Notes: generated by a model not told the origin, from the letters alone. A stretch of 64,000 bases of DNA from Candidatus Hydrogenedentota bacterium (GCA_029552745.1 JAKPDK010000042.1:186001-250000); one strand, 5' to 3'. Counted from the first letter of the stretch, positions 43,101 to 50,577 are shown. Numbers and translations are program-made.

Positions 43101-43998
43101 TTATTCAAGCGGACGGAAGACCACGACGGTACCGACGCTCGGAGATAGCACGGACCCGGAACAGACGGGACTCAATGTATTTCGGGATATCGGTCTGCTT
43201 CGGGTAAAGAATCTCACAGGCGTGCCGGTGAAGGCGGAAGTGAACGATTGGGGTGCCTATTCGGAACAAGAAGTATCAAGTGGTGTCGAAGGAGACATAT
43301 CGACGGATAAGTTTGTCCAAAAATCCATTGGTCCCGGGTCTGTAGTGGCAGCCGTCGTAGATGCCTTAGGCACGCTCATCTCCGAAAGCGCGAATCCTTC
43401 CAGCCGCTTGCCAAGCCTAAACCTGACGGGCGAGTGGGACAGCAACTCCGAACGCTTCATTTTTGTCTCGGTGCCGCAGGGAGAGTGGCAAGTGGAAGGG
43501 TCGGCGACAGGGTATGTGACGAGTTCGGTGTCGGCGGTAGTCTCGTCATTAAGCGTTACCCCGGTAGTTATATCGCTGAATGCAGCGGGTAGCGGGGGCA
43601 CGGTGGTTGTCAATGTCACGCCGAACACCGCAAGTTGGACATTGGCGGGTCCTAGTGGGTTTGAGGGGAATGGTCAGACCTACACGGGTGACCGCACGTT
43701 TACGAATGCGCCAGTAGGCAGCTATACTTGGACGGGGAACAGTCTGGCTGGGTACACCACGCCGAGTCCCCAGACGCAGACGTTAGCGAGCGGCGGAACG
43801 ATCACTTTCAACAAGACATGGACGCAGTCGGGTACTGGTGGCGGTCGCGGCTGTACGAAACAGTTGGCGATGGGTGCGGAAGGTTCGCAGACGTATGCGA
43901 CATTGCCGACGCCGGCGGATGCGGCGCTGTTGCTGGGCAGCAGCGGTGTGCTACTGGGCTTGGCAGGAAGAATTACGAGCAAACGCCGCTCGAAATAA
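40177..43998 (+). CDS. Giant secreted beta-propeller / beta-helix protein with sorting-like tail
   Basis: A 1273-aa exported protein related to 18391-21174. A signal peptide (VFLAFLLVETFALIAWAASS) precedes ~14 propeller repeats of the LYVGGxFxxIGGxxRNxLAAxDxxTGxxxxWNP type (residues ~30-700). A PEGA-like module starts at ~703. A DUF1565-like right-handed beta-helix begins FYVSPSGNDANPG at ~785 and includes ISSGVHVVGANPEET. A second PEGA-like module is at ~1141. The C-terminus from ~1224 is GCTKQLAMG, SQTYATLP, a hydrophobic LLLGSSGVLLGLAG segment and KRRSK. ATG 40177 is fixed by GGGGAGG and by the promoter; the frame stays open further upstream but without a ribosome site. Likely surface-anchored; target unknown. 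Confidence 0.85.
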   Translation: MSKKDVFLAFLLVETFALIAWAASSSAPLSETPNPNTWVTDGAVHAIARTPCATYIGGNFKYVGPYTGSGAPVNATTGELEPPFPHFDGIIYAVCPDMTGGWFVGGSFTHADKTSISGLAHINADGTLDTTWRADTSGTVYALKLYGTTLYVGGEFTTIGGVARNRIAAVDATTGSVLAWNPDASHTVRDLWVTNSTVYAAGEFTSIGGSTHSRIAAIDRTTGLAAAWDPAANNTVTSIFLSGEVLYAGGYFTLIGGENRNYLAAFDVTSGTLTGWAPSADQPVEDLCVVGTEVYLGGAFTFVGGMAREHLAVVDAATGSVVAKIFDANDKVMTLLPVGSVLHVGGLFNQIAGVARRGLAAINTDTATLEPWTVHTSGNVLALASNASTLFVGGDLYSIGGALRKNLAAFDPQTYVVLPWRPDADDTVLALACTEDAVFAGGDFTTIGGQTRPHLARLEPRFGNATSWNPFPNNTVTRLALSGNRLYASGYFSNIGGQNRNYLAVVNPVSGSVESWDAQVNSFVDALAVTTDTVYIGGAFTSVGGQPRNRLAAVDATTGSVKSWNPGADNIVISFYLNDSTMFVGGMFQNIGGQSRRYLAALDATTGTVLDWNPNPDAHVLALGGFGNTLIVGGRFTQMGTEPIQFAAAVDIETGSALSWNPGANQELLAIAPEGNSVLVGGQFTIMDGSPRPFLAEFPKEAGMVVVNVTPENAKWTLNGPDGFEGNGKTYLGDWTFRGAPLGSYSWQGVTLSGYTTPAPESASVTAVGERILFTKVWRQTGISSFYVSPSGNDANPGTSPDSPFLTIPHAVEVAANAGGGILHVAEGVYALNAPLTISSGVHVVGANPEETQIVIQPGLVSGRYCGIVLQSGTSIRECKILVPAGLAGIPNCALIYVPDATNVTIARCVFDGSANTEPDTIPTTGAVIMGGTRASALVAANCFTDLSYGLECVDSGVNVTRNLFRRILRDAVTIYSSGRKTTTVPTLGDSTDPEQTGLNVFRDIGLLRVKNLTGVPVKAEVNDWGAYSEQEVSSGVEGDISTDKFVQKSIGPGSVVAAVVDALGTLISESANPSSRLPSLNLTGEWDSNSERFIFVSVPQGEWQVEGSATGYVTSSVSAVVSSLSVTPVVISLNAAGSGGTVVVNVTPNTASWTLAGPSGFEGNGQTYTGDRTFTNAPVGSYTWTGNSLAGYTTPSPQTQTLASGGTITFNKTWTQSGTGGGRGCTKQLAMGAEGSQTYATLPTPADAALLLGSSGVLLGLAGRITSKRRSK

Positions 43999-44038
43999 GC
44001 GAACAAACCGGGTAACATTCATCCCTGCCGTTCCCGTA

Positions 44039-44060
44039 GGGGCGAGTCATGACTCGCCCT
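44039..44060. repeat. Palindrome of the GGGGCGAGTCATGACTCGCCC family
   Basis: Another copy of the palindrome at 1754 and 3577, shortened at the right end. It lies 40 nt after the beta-propeller stop codon. Confidence 0.65.
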
Positions 44061-44155
44061 GCCATATCTTTGCCTAAAACTACGCCCGTTTCGCACATCG
44101 CCCCGTCTTTTCCCTGTAGGGACGAGGCCCCGTGCTCGCCCTCTTTGTTCCCCTG

Positions 44156-44193
44156 TTGTCATTGCGAGGAGCGGAGTCCCCGACGCGACAAAG
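44156..44193 (+). repeat. MITE/REP-like element, left end only
   Basis: TTGTCATTGCGAGGAGCGGA and the following GTCCCCGACGCGACAAAG are present, then the element stops abruptly and is joined to a GTAGGGGCGCAACGTGTTGCGCCC palindrome (44197-44216). Confidence 0.7.
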
Positions 44194-44218
44194 TAGGGGC
44201 GCAACGTGTTGCGCCCTC

Positions 44219-44365
44219 TCATCCTTCTTTCTCGGCTGGGAAAGATAGATGTTTGAGCATGGTGCGGATATCAGCGGCGCCACGAATGGTCACGTACACG
44301 GTCACGAAGGTGTACCACAGCACGCATGCAATCGTCAGAATCCACCAAAAAGTGTGCGAAGCCAT
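44219..44365 (-). CDS. 48-aa single-pass membrane protein, probable symporter accessory subunit
   Basis: A short frame from ATG 44365 to the stop at 44219-44221, with AAGGA about 9 nt upstream. The product starts MASHTFWWILTIACVLWYTF and continues VTVYVTIRGAADIRTMLKHL: one membrane helix (~7-27) and a short amphipathic cytoplasmic tail. It follows the sodium:solute symporter gene by 32 nt on the same strand. Small one-helix partners beside SSS-family symporters are known (symporter small accessory proteins). Position, RBS, hydropathy and size support this role; the exact family is inferred. Confidence 0.7.
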   Translation of the reverse strand: MASHTFWWILTIACVLWYTFVTVYVTIRGAADIRTMLKHLSFPAEKEG

Positions 44366-44397
44366 GTGTTTTGTTCCTTATCTTTTTTTTTTACGTT

Positions 44398-45936
44398 CTA
44401 CGAGACTGCCTTAGGATTTGTCGGTTGTTGTTGCGGTTTCAGCAGAGAACCCACGATCATCGCCAGCCATGCGAAGACGTACGCAGCGATTCCGGAAATA
44501 TTGGGACCTATCTTTTTTGCGAGTTCTGCGGTGGCGGGTGTCTTTTCCAAAACGAGGAAAAGTACTGGGATTGCCGCCCCGGCGACGATAGCCGCCGCTG
44601 CTCCCCAGTTGTTCGCGCGTTTCCAGTAACAACATGCCACGAGAAGCGTGGACATGCTGGAGACGTAGATGGCGCCGGTCAAGAGGAGATAGGACCATAG
44701 GTCGCCTTCGAGTTTGTACCAGAGTCCATAGATGAGCAGAAACAACCCGATACAAGCGACGATAAAACGGTTCACAAGAATGCCGCGTCTTTCCGACCAA
44801 GGTTTTTTACGGAACGGGGCAAGGATGTCGTTGTAAATCACGCCACCCCAAGTGAGCATGTAGGCGCTGTCGGTGGACATGTCTGCCGCTAGCATCGCTG
44901 CAACCAGCAACCCCATGAGTCCCGCTGGGACGAACGTGCTCAAGAATCGAGGCATCGCCAACAATTGCATGCGGTCTTGTGCCTGTTGTGCGGTTAGGGT
45001 GGCGAGTTCCTGAGGGGACAGAAGTTGGCGAAGTTCTTCGGGCGCCAGCGTTGCCAAGGCGGCAATGCCCCATAGTCCCGGAATGAGAAAACGACACACG
45101 AAGAAGAAGCTTGTGCGGCTGTATACTTTGAGGCCGACGCGACTGTCTTTTGCAGCGAGCACGCGCTGCACCATGGTCTGCCACGTTAACACGGTGGCAA
45201 ATGCCCCGATGGTGTTGAACAAGACATAATCGACGCCCATATCTGCGTGAAGAAAGGGGTTGAACCCGCCCGCGCCGTAGTGTTGTTCGACGGTCTGGAC
45301 GAGGGTTGACCAACCGATTCTCCAAAGAATAAGCACTGTGACGACGAGCATTCCTGCACTCATGACGATGAATTGGAGAAAATCCGTGACCAAGACGGAA
45401 AGCATACCGCCGAGCACGGTATAGGTTGCTACCATGAGCAAGAGGGCGGTCATCATCAAGGTGAGAAATTTCGGGTCCATACCGCAAACCGTGACCAGAA
45501 AGTCGCCGCCGGTGCGCAGAAAGACGCCCATGTTCAGTAAGCCACCCAGCACGATCACCACACCGCTTGCCCAACGAATGCGCGGGCCAAAGCGTTTCTC
45601 AAAGAGTTCGGGGATGGTAATGACCCCCGCATCGCGAAGGGGTTTTATGCAAAAACCTGTAAGCCCTACGACAAGCATAGCGATCGCTACCAAGATGCCT
45701 GGGGTAGCCCCCGCAAAACCTTTCTGATACCCGTTTTGTGCGGTGTACATGCAGGTTACGATGCCGAACTCGGTCGCGGCAAGGGAGGCGATGCCGAGAT
45801 AGACGTTCATTTCTCTACCGGCAACAAGGAAATGTTCCACCTTCCCGACGTATTTTCGGACCATGATCCCCGCAATCATGGTCACTAGTAAATACAAACC
45901 AACAAGACTTCCATCCCACCACGTAAATTGTGTCAT
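44398..45936 (-). CDS. Sodium:solute symporter (SSS family)
   Basis: A 512-aa inner-membrane Na+-coupled transporter of the LeuT fold, about 13 membrane helices. Visible family features: ATEFGIVTCMYTAQNGYQKG early, the unwound first helix region, TAVLGGMLSVLVTDFLQFIVM-like segment (here TVLGGMLSVLVTDFLQF), the conserved AAMLAADMSTDSAYMLTWGG motif, and a final GSLLKPQQQ tail. Substrate cannot be read from sequence; the upstream esterase-like gene (18 nt away) suggests a small organic acid or sugar released by that enzyme. It is followed by the 48-aa membrane protein. Confidence 0.92.
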   Translation of the reverse strand: MTQFTWWDGSLVGLYLLVTMIAGIMVRKYVGKVEHFLVAGREMNVYLGIASLAATEFGIVTCMYTAQNGYQKGFAGATPGILVAIAMLVVGLTGFCIKPLRDAGVITIPELFEKRFGPRIRWASGVVIVLGGLLNMGVFLRTGGDFLVTVCGMDPKFLTLMMTALLLMVATYTVLGGMLSVLVTDFLQFIVMSAGMLVVTVLILWRIGWSTLVQTVEQHYGAGGFNPFLHADMGVDYVLFNTIGAFATVLTWQTMVQRVLAAKDSRVGLKVYSRTSFFFVCRFLIPGLWGIAALATLAPEELRQLLSPQELATLTAQQAQDRMQLLAMPRFLSTFVPAGLMGLLVAAMLAADMSTDSAYMLTWGGVIYNDILAPFRKKPWSERRGILVNRFIVACIGLFLLIYGLWYKLEGDLWSYLLLTGAIYVSSMSTLLVACCYWKRANNWGAAAAIVAGAAIPVLFLVLEKTPATAELAKKIGPNISGIAAYVFAWLAMIVGSLLKPQQQPTNPKAVS

Positions 45937-45954
45937 AGAAAATAGCCCCCTGCG

Positions 45955-46917
45955 TTACAGCCAGCGCTCAAACCAGTCGTCGGCCTTTTCCAACAATTCC
46001 GGCGTGACTTTGTGTCCTTCGTTATGGGTTTCGATGTGGATGCCGTTTGGCACACTTAACAGGCGATAGATTTTTTTTGCCATTTCAACAGCGGTCTCGC
46101 AACTCTCGGTATTCGAAAAGCATTCGTCGTTCAAAGCGGTCAACAAGAGGGTGGGGTTTGGCGCAATTAACGCAAGTACATGTTCCCAGTCAAACGGATA
46201 CTTCTTTTTTTTGATTGCAGGGGCGAGTTTGGGCATATATACAAAGCCGTTGGGGCGCGCCCAGCGGTCGGGGGTTTTGTCATCTGCAAAACGCGTAAAG
46301 GCGCAACTGGCAACACAGGCTTGAATACGTTCATCAAACGCAGCAAGCATCAACGCGTTATGCCCGCCCAGACTGTGGCCGATGACACCGATGCGGGCAC
46401 TGTCCACACGCCGCATTTCGCAGAGAACATCCACGGCGATCATGTGATCCCACAGCATTTTTCCCATGGCGGACATCCCGGGATGGTCTTTGTAAAAAGA
46501 CGAGGTATCGTAGGGTTCAAGTGAGAAACTTATCCGCTCGCCGGCGGTGATGCAATCGGGCGCTAATGTGGCATATCCCAACTCGGCGTAGTGCTTTGCG
46601 AACGCCAGGTTCGGGTCCCCTTCGATACCCGCCGGCTCGTTTTTTCCAAAGGGTGTCATCTGGTGGCAGCATAAAATCGCAGGGACATCATCTTTTCCAT
46701 CCGGCATAAAAAACCAAGCGTTGGGACGCTCCCATTCGTCAACGAAGTACGTTATTTTTTTACGAACATAACCGTCAAACGAGTCTTCGTCTAGGACTTT
46801 CATTTGCGGTTCCGGTTTTTCGTCGGGGAATTTGCCGAGAACCGCTATGATTTTGTCGCGAATGTCGTTCCGTATTTTGTGCCAATCCTTTAAATCCTTC
46901 AGTTTAGCAAGATCCAT
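45955..46917 (-). CDS. Alpha/beta hydrolase (dienelactone hydrolase / acetyl-xylan-esterase-like)
   Basis: A 320-aa cytoplasmic alpha/beta hydrolase. The nucleophile elbow is IGHSLGGHNAL with the catalytic Ser near residue 183. The acid is probably the Asp of TALNDECFSN and the base the His of NEGHKV near the C-terminus, giving a complete triad. An oxyanion-type region PAILCCHQMT lies near residue 82. No signal peptide. AGGAAAG lies 8 nt before ATG 46917. Placed directly before the sodium symporter, it may act on the imported compound. Confidence 0.85.
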   Translation of the reverse strand: MDLAKLKDLKDWHKIRNDIRDKIIAVLGKFPDEKPEPQMKVLDEDSFDGYVRKKITYFVDEWERPNAWFFMPDGKDDVPAILCCHQMTPFGKNEPAGIEGDPNLAFAKHYAELGYATLAPDCITAGERISFSLEPYDTSSFYKDHPGMSAMGKMLWDHMIAVDVLCEMRRVDSARIGVIGHSLGGHNALMLAAFDERIQACVASCAFTRFADDKTPDRWARPNGFVYMPKLAPAIKKKKYPFDWEHVLALIAPNPTLLLTALNDECFSNTESCETAVEMAKKIYRLLSVPNGIHIETHNEGHKVTPELLEKADDWFERWL

Positions 46918-47199
46918 AAGAAGACTTTCCTGTTCTCTGTCTTTGAGACTCTATAACGGCAGACACGTAACCTCTGTTCAAGGACATGCCGCATCGTGTA
47001 CGCTCATGGTAGAAACGCGAAACCTGCAGATCAAGTTATTCTTTTTTCGCTAAATCGTCAAATCTTTTTTGGAGGGTGAATAGAAGCGAAGGGAGATAAC
47101 CGGTCATTGAGGTAGTAGGGCGCAGAATTTTTTGCCCTTACGCGAGGGGACGGGGAGGACGCATGAGTGATGCGCCCTCCCGTGTAAGGCGAGTAAGCC

Positions 47200-47316
47200 C
47201 CTTGCCCCCGCACGCGAAGGGACACCGCGAGATTAGCCTAGACGAACTCCCTGAAGAATCCCTTGCCCCCGCACGCGGGGGTACACCACAATCCTTGCCC
47301 CTGCGTGCGGGGGTAC
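47200..47316. repeat. Three copies of a CCTTGCCCCCGCACGCGGGGGTACA-type palindromic unit
   Basis: Units at 47200-47223, 47261-47285 and 47293-47316, each containing a CCCCCGCACGCGGGGG-type palindrome with small changes. Spacers are 37 and 7 bp and unrelated, so this is not a CRISPR array. The remaining part of 46918-47425 shows no gene. Confidence 0.65.
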
Positions 47317-47425
47317 GGTTTACCGTGACGAGTGCCGCGGTTGATTCAGCTGGATACAAACGGATAGTTAGGCGCGAGGCACGGGGCTCGCAAATTTGTT
47401 TTTTAGCAAACGGAATATTATCCGT

Positions 47426-47833
47426 TTACCGGAAGGTTGATAGCGTTTGCCAGCCAGCATCGGAGTTGGACTTTGCCCGATTGACCAGGCGAGTAAGCCA
47501 CAGGTCGATGAAGGGTTCGCCCAGCACGCGCAGGACGTCGACGCCGGCCAGTTTTCCTAACGCGATAGCGCGTTCGCGCGCCATTTGGCGGGCGTTTCGT
47601 CGTTCGTCTTCTGTGAGTTTGCCGTCGGCGCGGGCGGCTTTAATGGCTTGTACGTAGGTGCGATAGGTTTCTTCGATAGCGGCTTCGAGGATTTCGAGCG
47701 CGCGTTGCAACCGTTGGTCTTGAAGGTGTGCAAACCATTTTCCGGTTTTGGCAAGCGCCCAGATGGCGGCGGCGAATGCGCCGACAAGAGTCAAGCCCTG
47801 ATCGCTATTGACGAAGTCGGTAAAGGTCATCAT
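47426..47833 (-). CDS. Holin candidate (LLH-holin-like)
   Basis: A 135-aa protein with one N-terminal membrane helix (about residues 12-32, GLTLVGAFAAAIWALAKTGK) followed by a long charged helical region and LAGVDVLRVLGEPFIDLWLTRLV near the end. The single N-terminal helix, helical charged body and the place directly after an endolysin gene fit LLH-type phage holins, which open the membrane for the lysin. GGAGAG precedes ATG 47833; a second ATG follows immediately. Last gene of the virion operon, 8 nt after the endolysin gene. Confidence 0.55.
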   Translation of the reverse strand: MMTFTDFVNSDQGLTLVGAFAAAIWALAKTGKWFAHLQDQRLQRALEILEAAIEETYRTYVQAIKAARADGKLTEDERRNARQMARERAIALGKLAGVDVLRVLGEPFIDLWLTRLVNRAKSNSDAGWQTLSTFR

Positions 47834-47841
47834 GTTCTCTC

Positions 47842-48336
47842 CTATCGGGCACGTTCGCGGTTGTCGGCGTGCACGTGCCCATCTTTGTAGTTGTCTTTCA
47901 CATAGTCAAAGTATTTTCGGCACACAGCGCCCAGTGTGGATTGGGGGACATGGGCGCGGTCGGCGGCGCTGACAGCGACGATGTCCACCGCAATACCGCC
48001 GTATTCGACGAGGTGTTTCGAGTCACGTGCCACGAAGCCTCCTTCATCGGTCCAGCCGTACCGCAGTGCGAGACGTTGCAGGTCGGCATGGGTACGGACG
48101 GCGTCGGTAATGATCACCCAGACTTCTTCGCCTGCCATGGCACAGAGTTCGCGGCGAACGCGTTCGAGCGATTCTAAGGTGCTGCGATGCACCATGGCGA
48201 GTCCGTCGGGGTTTTCGAATTCGCGTAAGCGAAAGTTGGCACAGGGTGCGCCGTCTACATCTATGAGCAGACGGACATTGTTTCTGTCCTTAGAGAAACG
48301 TGCGCGCATCGATGATGTATCCATTGGTGTTGTCAT
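47842..48336 (-). CDS. M15-family peptidase, probable endolysin
   Basis: A 164-aa protein ending in a D-Ala-D-Ala peptidase M15 domain. Zinc ligands are visible as SKHLVEYGGIAVDIV (His, then Asp seven residues later) and DGHVHADNR (His-x-His) near the C-terminus, with TDAVRTHADLQRLA preceding, a typical M15 core order. Phage M15 enzymes cut peptidoglycan peptide bridges for lysis. No signal peptide, consistent with holin-dependent release. The start is not firm: ATG 48336 overlaps the upstream gene by 47 nt and has AAGAGG directly adjacent; ATG 48324 and 48309 are alternatives. Confidence 0.75.
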   Translation of the reverse strand: MTTPMDTSSMRARFSKDRNNVRLLIDVDGAPCANFRLREFENPDGLAMVHRSTLESLERVRRELCAMAGEEVWVIITDAVRTHADLQRLALRYGWTDEGGFVARDSKHLVEYGGIAVDIVAVSAADRAHVPQSTLGAVCRKYFDYVKDNYKDGHVHADNRERAR

Positions 48337-48811
48337 CCTCTTGTTGAATGGTGTTCATTCCGGGGCGCAAATACAGGTGAGCCAGGGGAATGGCGTCGGC
48401 ATCCGGACTCGGCGGCGTAGGAGCGACGGCTTCTGAACCGGTTTTCACCGAAACGTCCCACGTGCTCAAGCAAGCTTGCACCAGGTCTATTCGTGCATGC
48501 TGTTGAGGTGGGATGATGACCGGCGTTGTGACGGGGGAAGCCAGGCGAAACGGCGTGTGCGAAATAAATGCCCATCCCGGTGCCACCCGCACCGCGAGAG
48601 TTGGCGGGTCGGTCGCCTGTACGGCCAAATCGTCGGGGGTTGCGCCGCGCAGGACGCCGTCGCCTCCACCCCATGCCAGGCTCAACACATGAAGAAGGGT
48701 TTCGAAGGCAGCCTCGATCCGGTCGTCCCATAGGTTTAATTTTGCGGAAGCTACGGGACGTTCCTGAAATGCCCAGCTGGTCTTGGTATAGGTTTTGCCT
48801 TTGATAGCCAT
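48290..48811 (-). CDS. Virion protein of unknown role, possibly tail appendage
   Basis: A 173-aa protein. Residues ~5-45 (SWAFQERPVASAKLNLWDDRIEAAFETLLHVL) are helical, and ~55-160 is beta-rich (LAVRVAPGWAFISHTPFRLASP, RIDLVQACLSTWDVSVKTGSE, IPLAHLYLRPG). The latter resembles the small beta domains found in tail-fibre or baseplate appendage proteins that report a list of value-type strands. No catalytic motif. AGGAG is 8 nt before ATG 48811. It sits between the tail hub and endolysin genes. Confidence 0.6.
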   Translation of the reverse strand: MAIKGKTYTKTSWAFQERPVASAKLNLWDDRIEAAFETLLHVLSLAWGGGDGVLRGATPDDLAVQATDPPTLAVRVAPGWAFISHTPFRLASPVTTPVIIPPQQHARIDLVQACLSTWDVSVKTGSEAVAPTPPSPDADAIPLAHLYLRPGMNTIQQEDDNTNGYIIDARTFL

Positions 48812-48837
48812 GCATGTACTCCTCTGGACTTGTGAAT

Positions 48838-50577
48838 CTAGTCGAGATGAAATCCGAGATCCGTGCCCACGCCGTCATCGTCCAGCCGAAACTGGTAGAG
48901 AACGGTTGGTCCGGGTTGTCCGCGGACTATAAAGGTGAGCGGAGATTCGACAGAACGTAACGGCGAAGTGAATTGGACTTCGGTGGAAACATGTTGCCCT
49001 GCGATCTCATAACGGATTGAAGCCGCGCGGCCAACCACGCGGTCTGCGAAGCGGTCCGCCCATTCGCCGCTGATTCGGCGGATATATCGTCTTACCCGTT
49101 CGCCCCGCAGCTCGACGATGTCGCCTACGCGGAGTTGCGAGTTTCCGTGCGGAAAGAACAAATGACCGCGGGCGCTCGGATAGGCGATGTCATTGAGTAA
49201 ACCAGCCACGAGGGCATCGGCATCTTCGAGGCGGGACAACGCGTAATATTCGAGGCGTGCGGCACGGGCACCGTATTCCGCGATACTACCGGTCTGATCG
49301 TAGGTTTTTTGGAAAGCGCCCTCAATCGGGTTGCCAAGGAAAACGATTCGGTTCACCAAATCGGAGTCTTCTAAGCCCAAAGCGGCGTCGAGGTTGCCCT
49401 CATCTACGTAAAACACGTGGTTGGGTATGTCGGCGGAACGAAAAGAGACAGTCCCTTCAGATGAAATAGACCAGACGTAGCCGCCAGCGGCATAGGCGAG
49501 CGCCGTGAGCGATTCCAAGAGCCCGGCTTTCAAATCCACGTGGCGTAGATAGCCAGGCACGGGTTGAATCGTGTCAGTGGACAAGGCGCGGTAAGAAAAG
49601 AAATCCTTCAGTTCCAGTTCAGGTACCAGATAGCGTCCTGAATCATAGAGATAGACGTCCGCGTGTCCCAGTTCCACCATTGCCGCGTTGAAACACATCC
49701 CGCCGCCGTAGACAAGGGCAAGATATCGCCCGTAAGCATCTACACGGTCGTCAAACGCCCCGGATATGTCCCGATGTGGGTTTAGTTCGATGGCTTCGAT
49801 TCCATACGTCGTCAAGAGAGACTGTAGGGCGGCATGTGCGTTGTCGGCACGCCTCTTGTAAGCGCTGGTGAGATATTGCGCCTCGGTCCACGCAGCGACT
49901 TCCGGGTGTCGTTTGATGGCGTGGGCGTTGCGTGTGGTTTCTTCGGTATCAATGAGCATGAGACGAATGTCGGGCCAGGGCGTGCCGTCTACGACTAGAC
50001 CGGAAATGGTGTCTCCGTCCTTTGCGAACGCGCCCGTGAGGTCGATGCGGTTGGCGCCGACCCATTGTCCGTGCTCAATGCCGCCAATTTGAAGTTCGTT
50101 GTCCGGCCGTTTTCGCGAAATAAACTTGCGGTATTCACGGACTGCTCCCTCGGGAAACGCCGTATGGTCTATGCCGTAGTGCACGGGACCGAGCGTTCGA
50201 TTCACGGCATCCCGAACGATATGGTCGATAGATTGGTTCATGTAAGCCCGCGTTACCGCACCGTCGAATGTACCGGCATGACGTTCCGCAACGACCTCAG
50301 TGAAAAAGCGAAACGGCACATACCGTCCAAACACGAGGCGCTCAGTGTCTTCCCAATGGGGAATGACCGACAGCACGGAACCTTCGCAGATCAGGTCTTC
50401 TTCCAGATAGAAACGCACACAGTAAGCCGGGCTGATATCGTAGTTTGTCCCTTCGAGTAGAATCGCCATGCGGTCGGTCTTGTCCGGCGTACGGCAAATG
50501 ACCTCGATAAATGGGGCGTCTGTGATTTGATGGATACGACGGTTACCCGTATCAAGAATTTCGATCAGATAGTGCAT
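48838..50577 (-). CDS. Tail/baseplate hub protein with embedded staphylococcal-nuclease domain
   Basis: A 579-aa protein with an unusual fusion. The N-terminal ~165 residues (HYLIEILDTGNRRIHQI...) and residues ~330-579 (VNRIVFLGNPI, QLRVGDIVELRGERVRRYIRRI) look like a gp27/XkdQ-type tail hub. Between them (about 180-320) is a complete SNase/thermonuclease domain: DGDT with Asp189, IRLMLIDTEE with Arg205, Asp210 and Glu213, and DAYGRYLALVY with Arg284, matching Asp21, Arg35, Asp40, Glu43 and Arg87 of staphylococcal nuclease. All metal and catalytic positions are kept; the Arg205-Arg284 spacing is ~27 longer. ATG 50577 is chosen because a longer frame would overlap the distal tail gene. It could cut nucleic acid at the tail tip during delivery. 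Confidence 0.8.
   Translation of the reverse strand: MHYLIEILDTGNRRIHQITDAPFIEVICRTPDKTDRMAILLEGTNYDISPAYCVRFYLEEDLICEGSVLSVIPHWEDTERLVFGRYVPFRFFTEVVAERHAGTFDGAVTRAYMNQSIDHIVRDAVNRTLGPVHYGIDHTAFPEGAVREYRKFISRKRPDNELQIGGIEHGQWVGANRIDLTGAFAKDGDTISGLVVDGTPWPDIRLMLIDTEETTRNAHAIKRHPEVAAWTEAQYLTSAYKRRADNAHAALQSLLTTYGIEAIELNPHRDISGAFDDRVDAYGRYLALVYGGGMCFNAAMVELGHADVYLYDSGRYLVPELELKDFFSYRALSTDTIQPVPGYLRHVDLKAGLLESLTALAYAAGGYVWSISSEGTVSFRSADIPNHVFYVDEGNLDAALGLEDSDLVNRIVFLGNPIEGAFQKTYDQTGSIAEYGARAARLEYYALSRLEDADALVAGLLNDIAYPSARGHLFFPHGNSQLRVGDIVELRGERVRRYIRRISGEWADRFADRVVGRAASIRYEIAGQHVSTEVQFTSPLRSVESPLTFIVRGQPGPTVLYQFRLDDDGVGTDLGFHLD

Noticed and set aside
47200-47316. Three palindromic repeats as a mini-CRISPR
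   Set aside because: Spacers are 37 and 7 bp, repeats are degenerate, and the same palindrome family occurs singly at 11283 and 39829.
47163-47657. Plus-strand open frame of 164 codons
   Set aside because: It runs through the palindromic repeats and antisense to the holin gene; low-complexity content and no ribosome site.
47426-47833. Toxin-antitoxin or secretion role for the small membrane protein
   Set aside because: Position next to the M15 endolysin and its membrane layout fit a holin better; no toxin or antitoxin motif.
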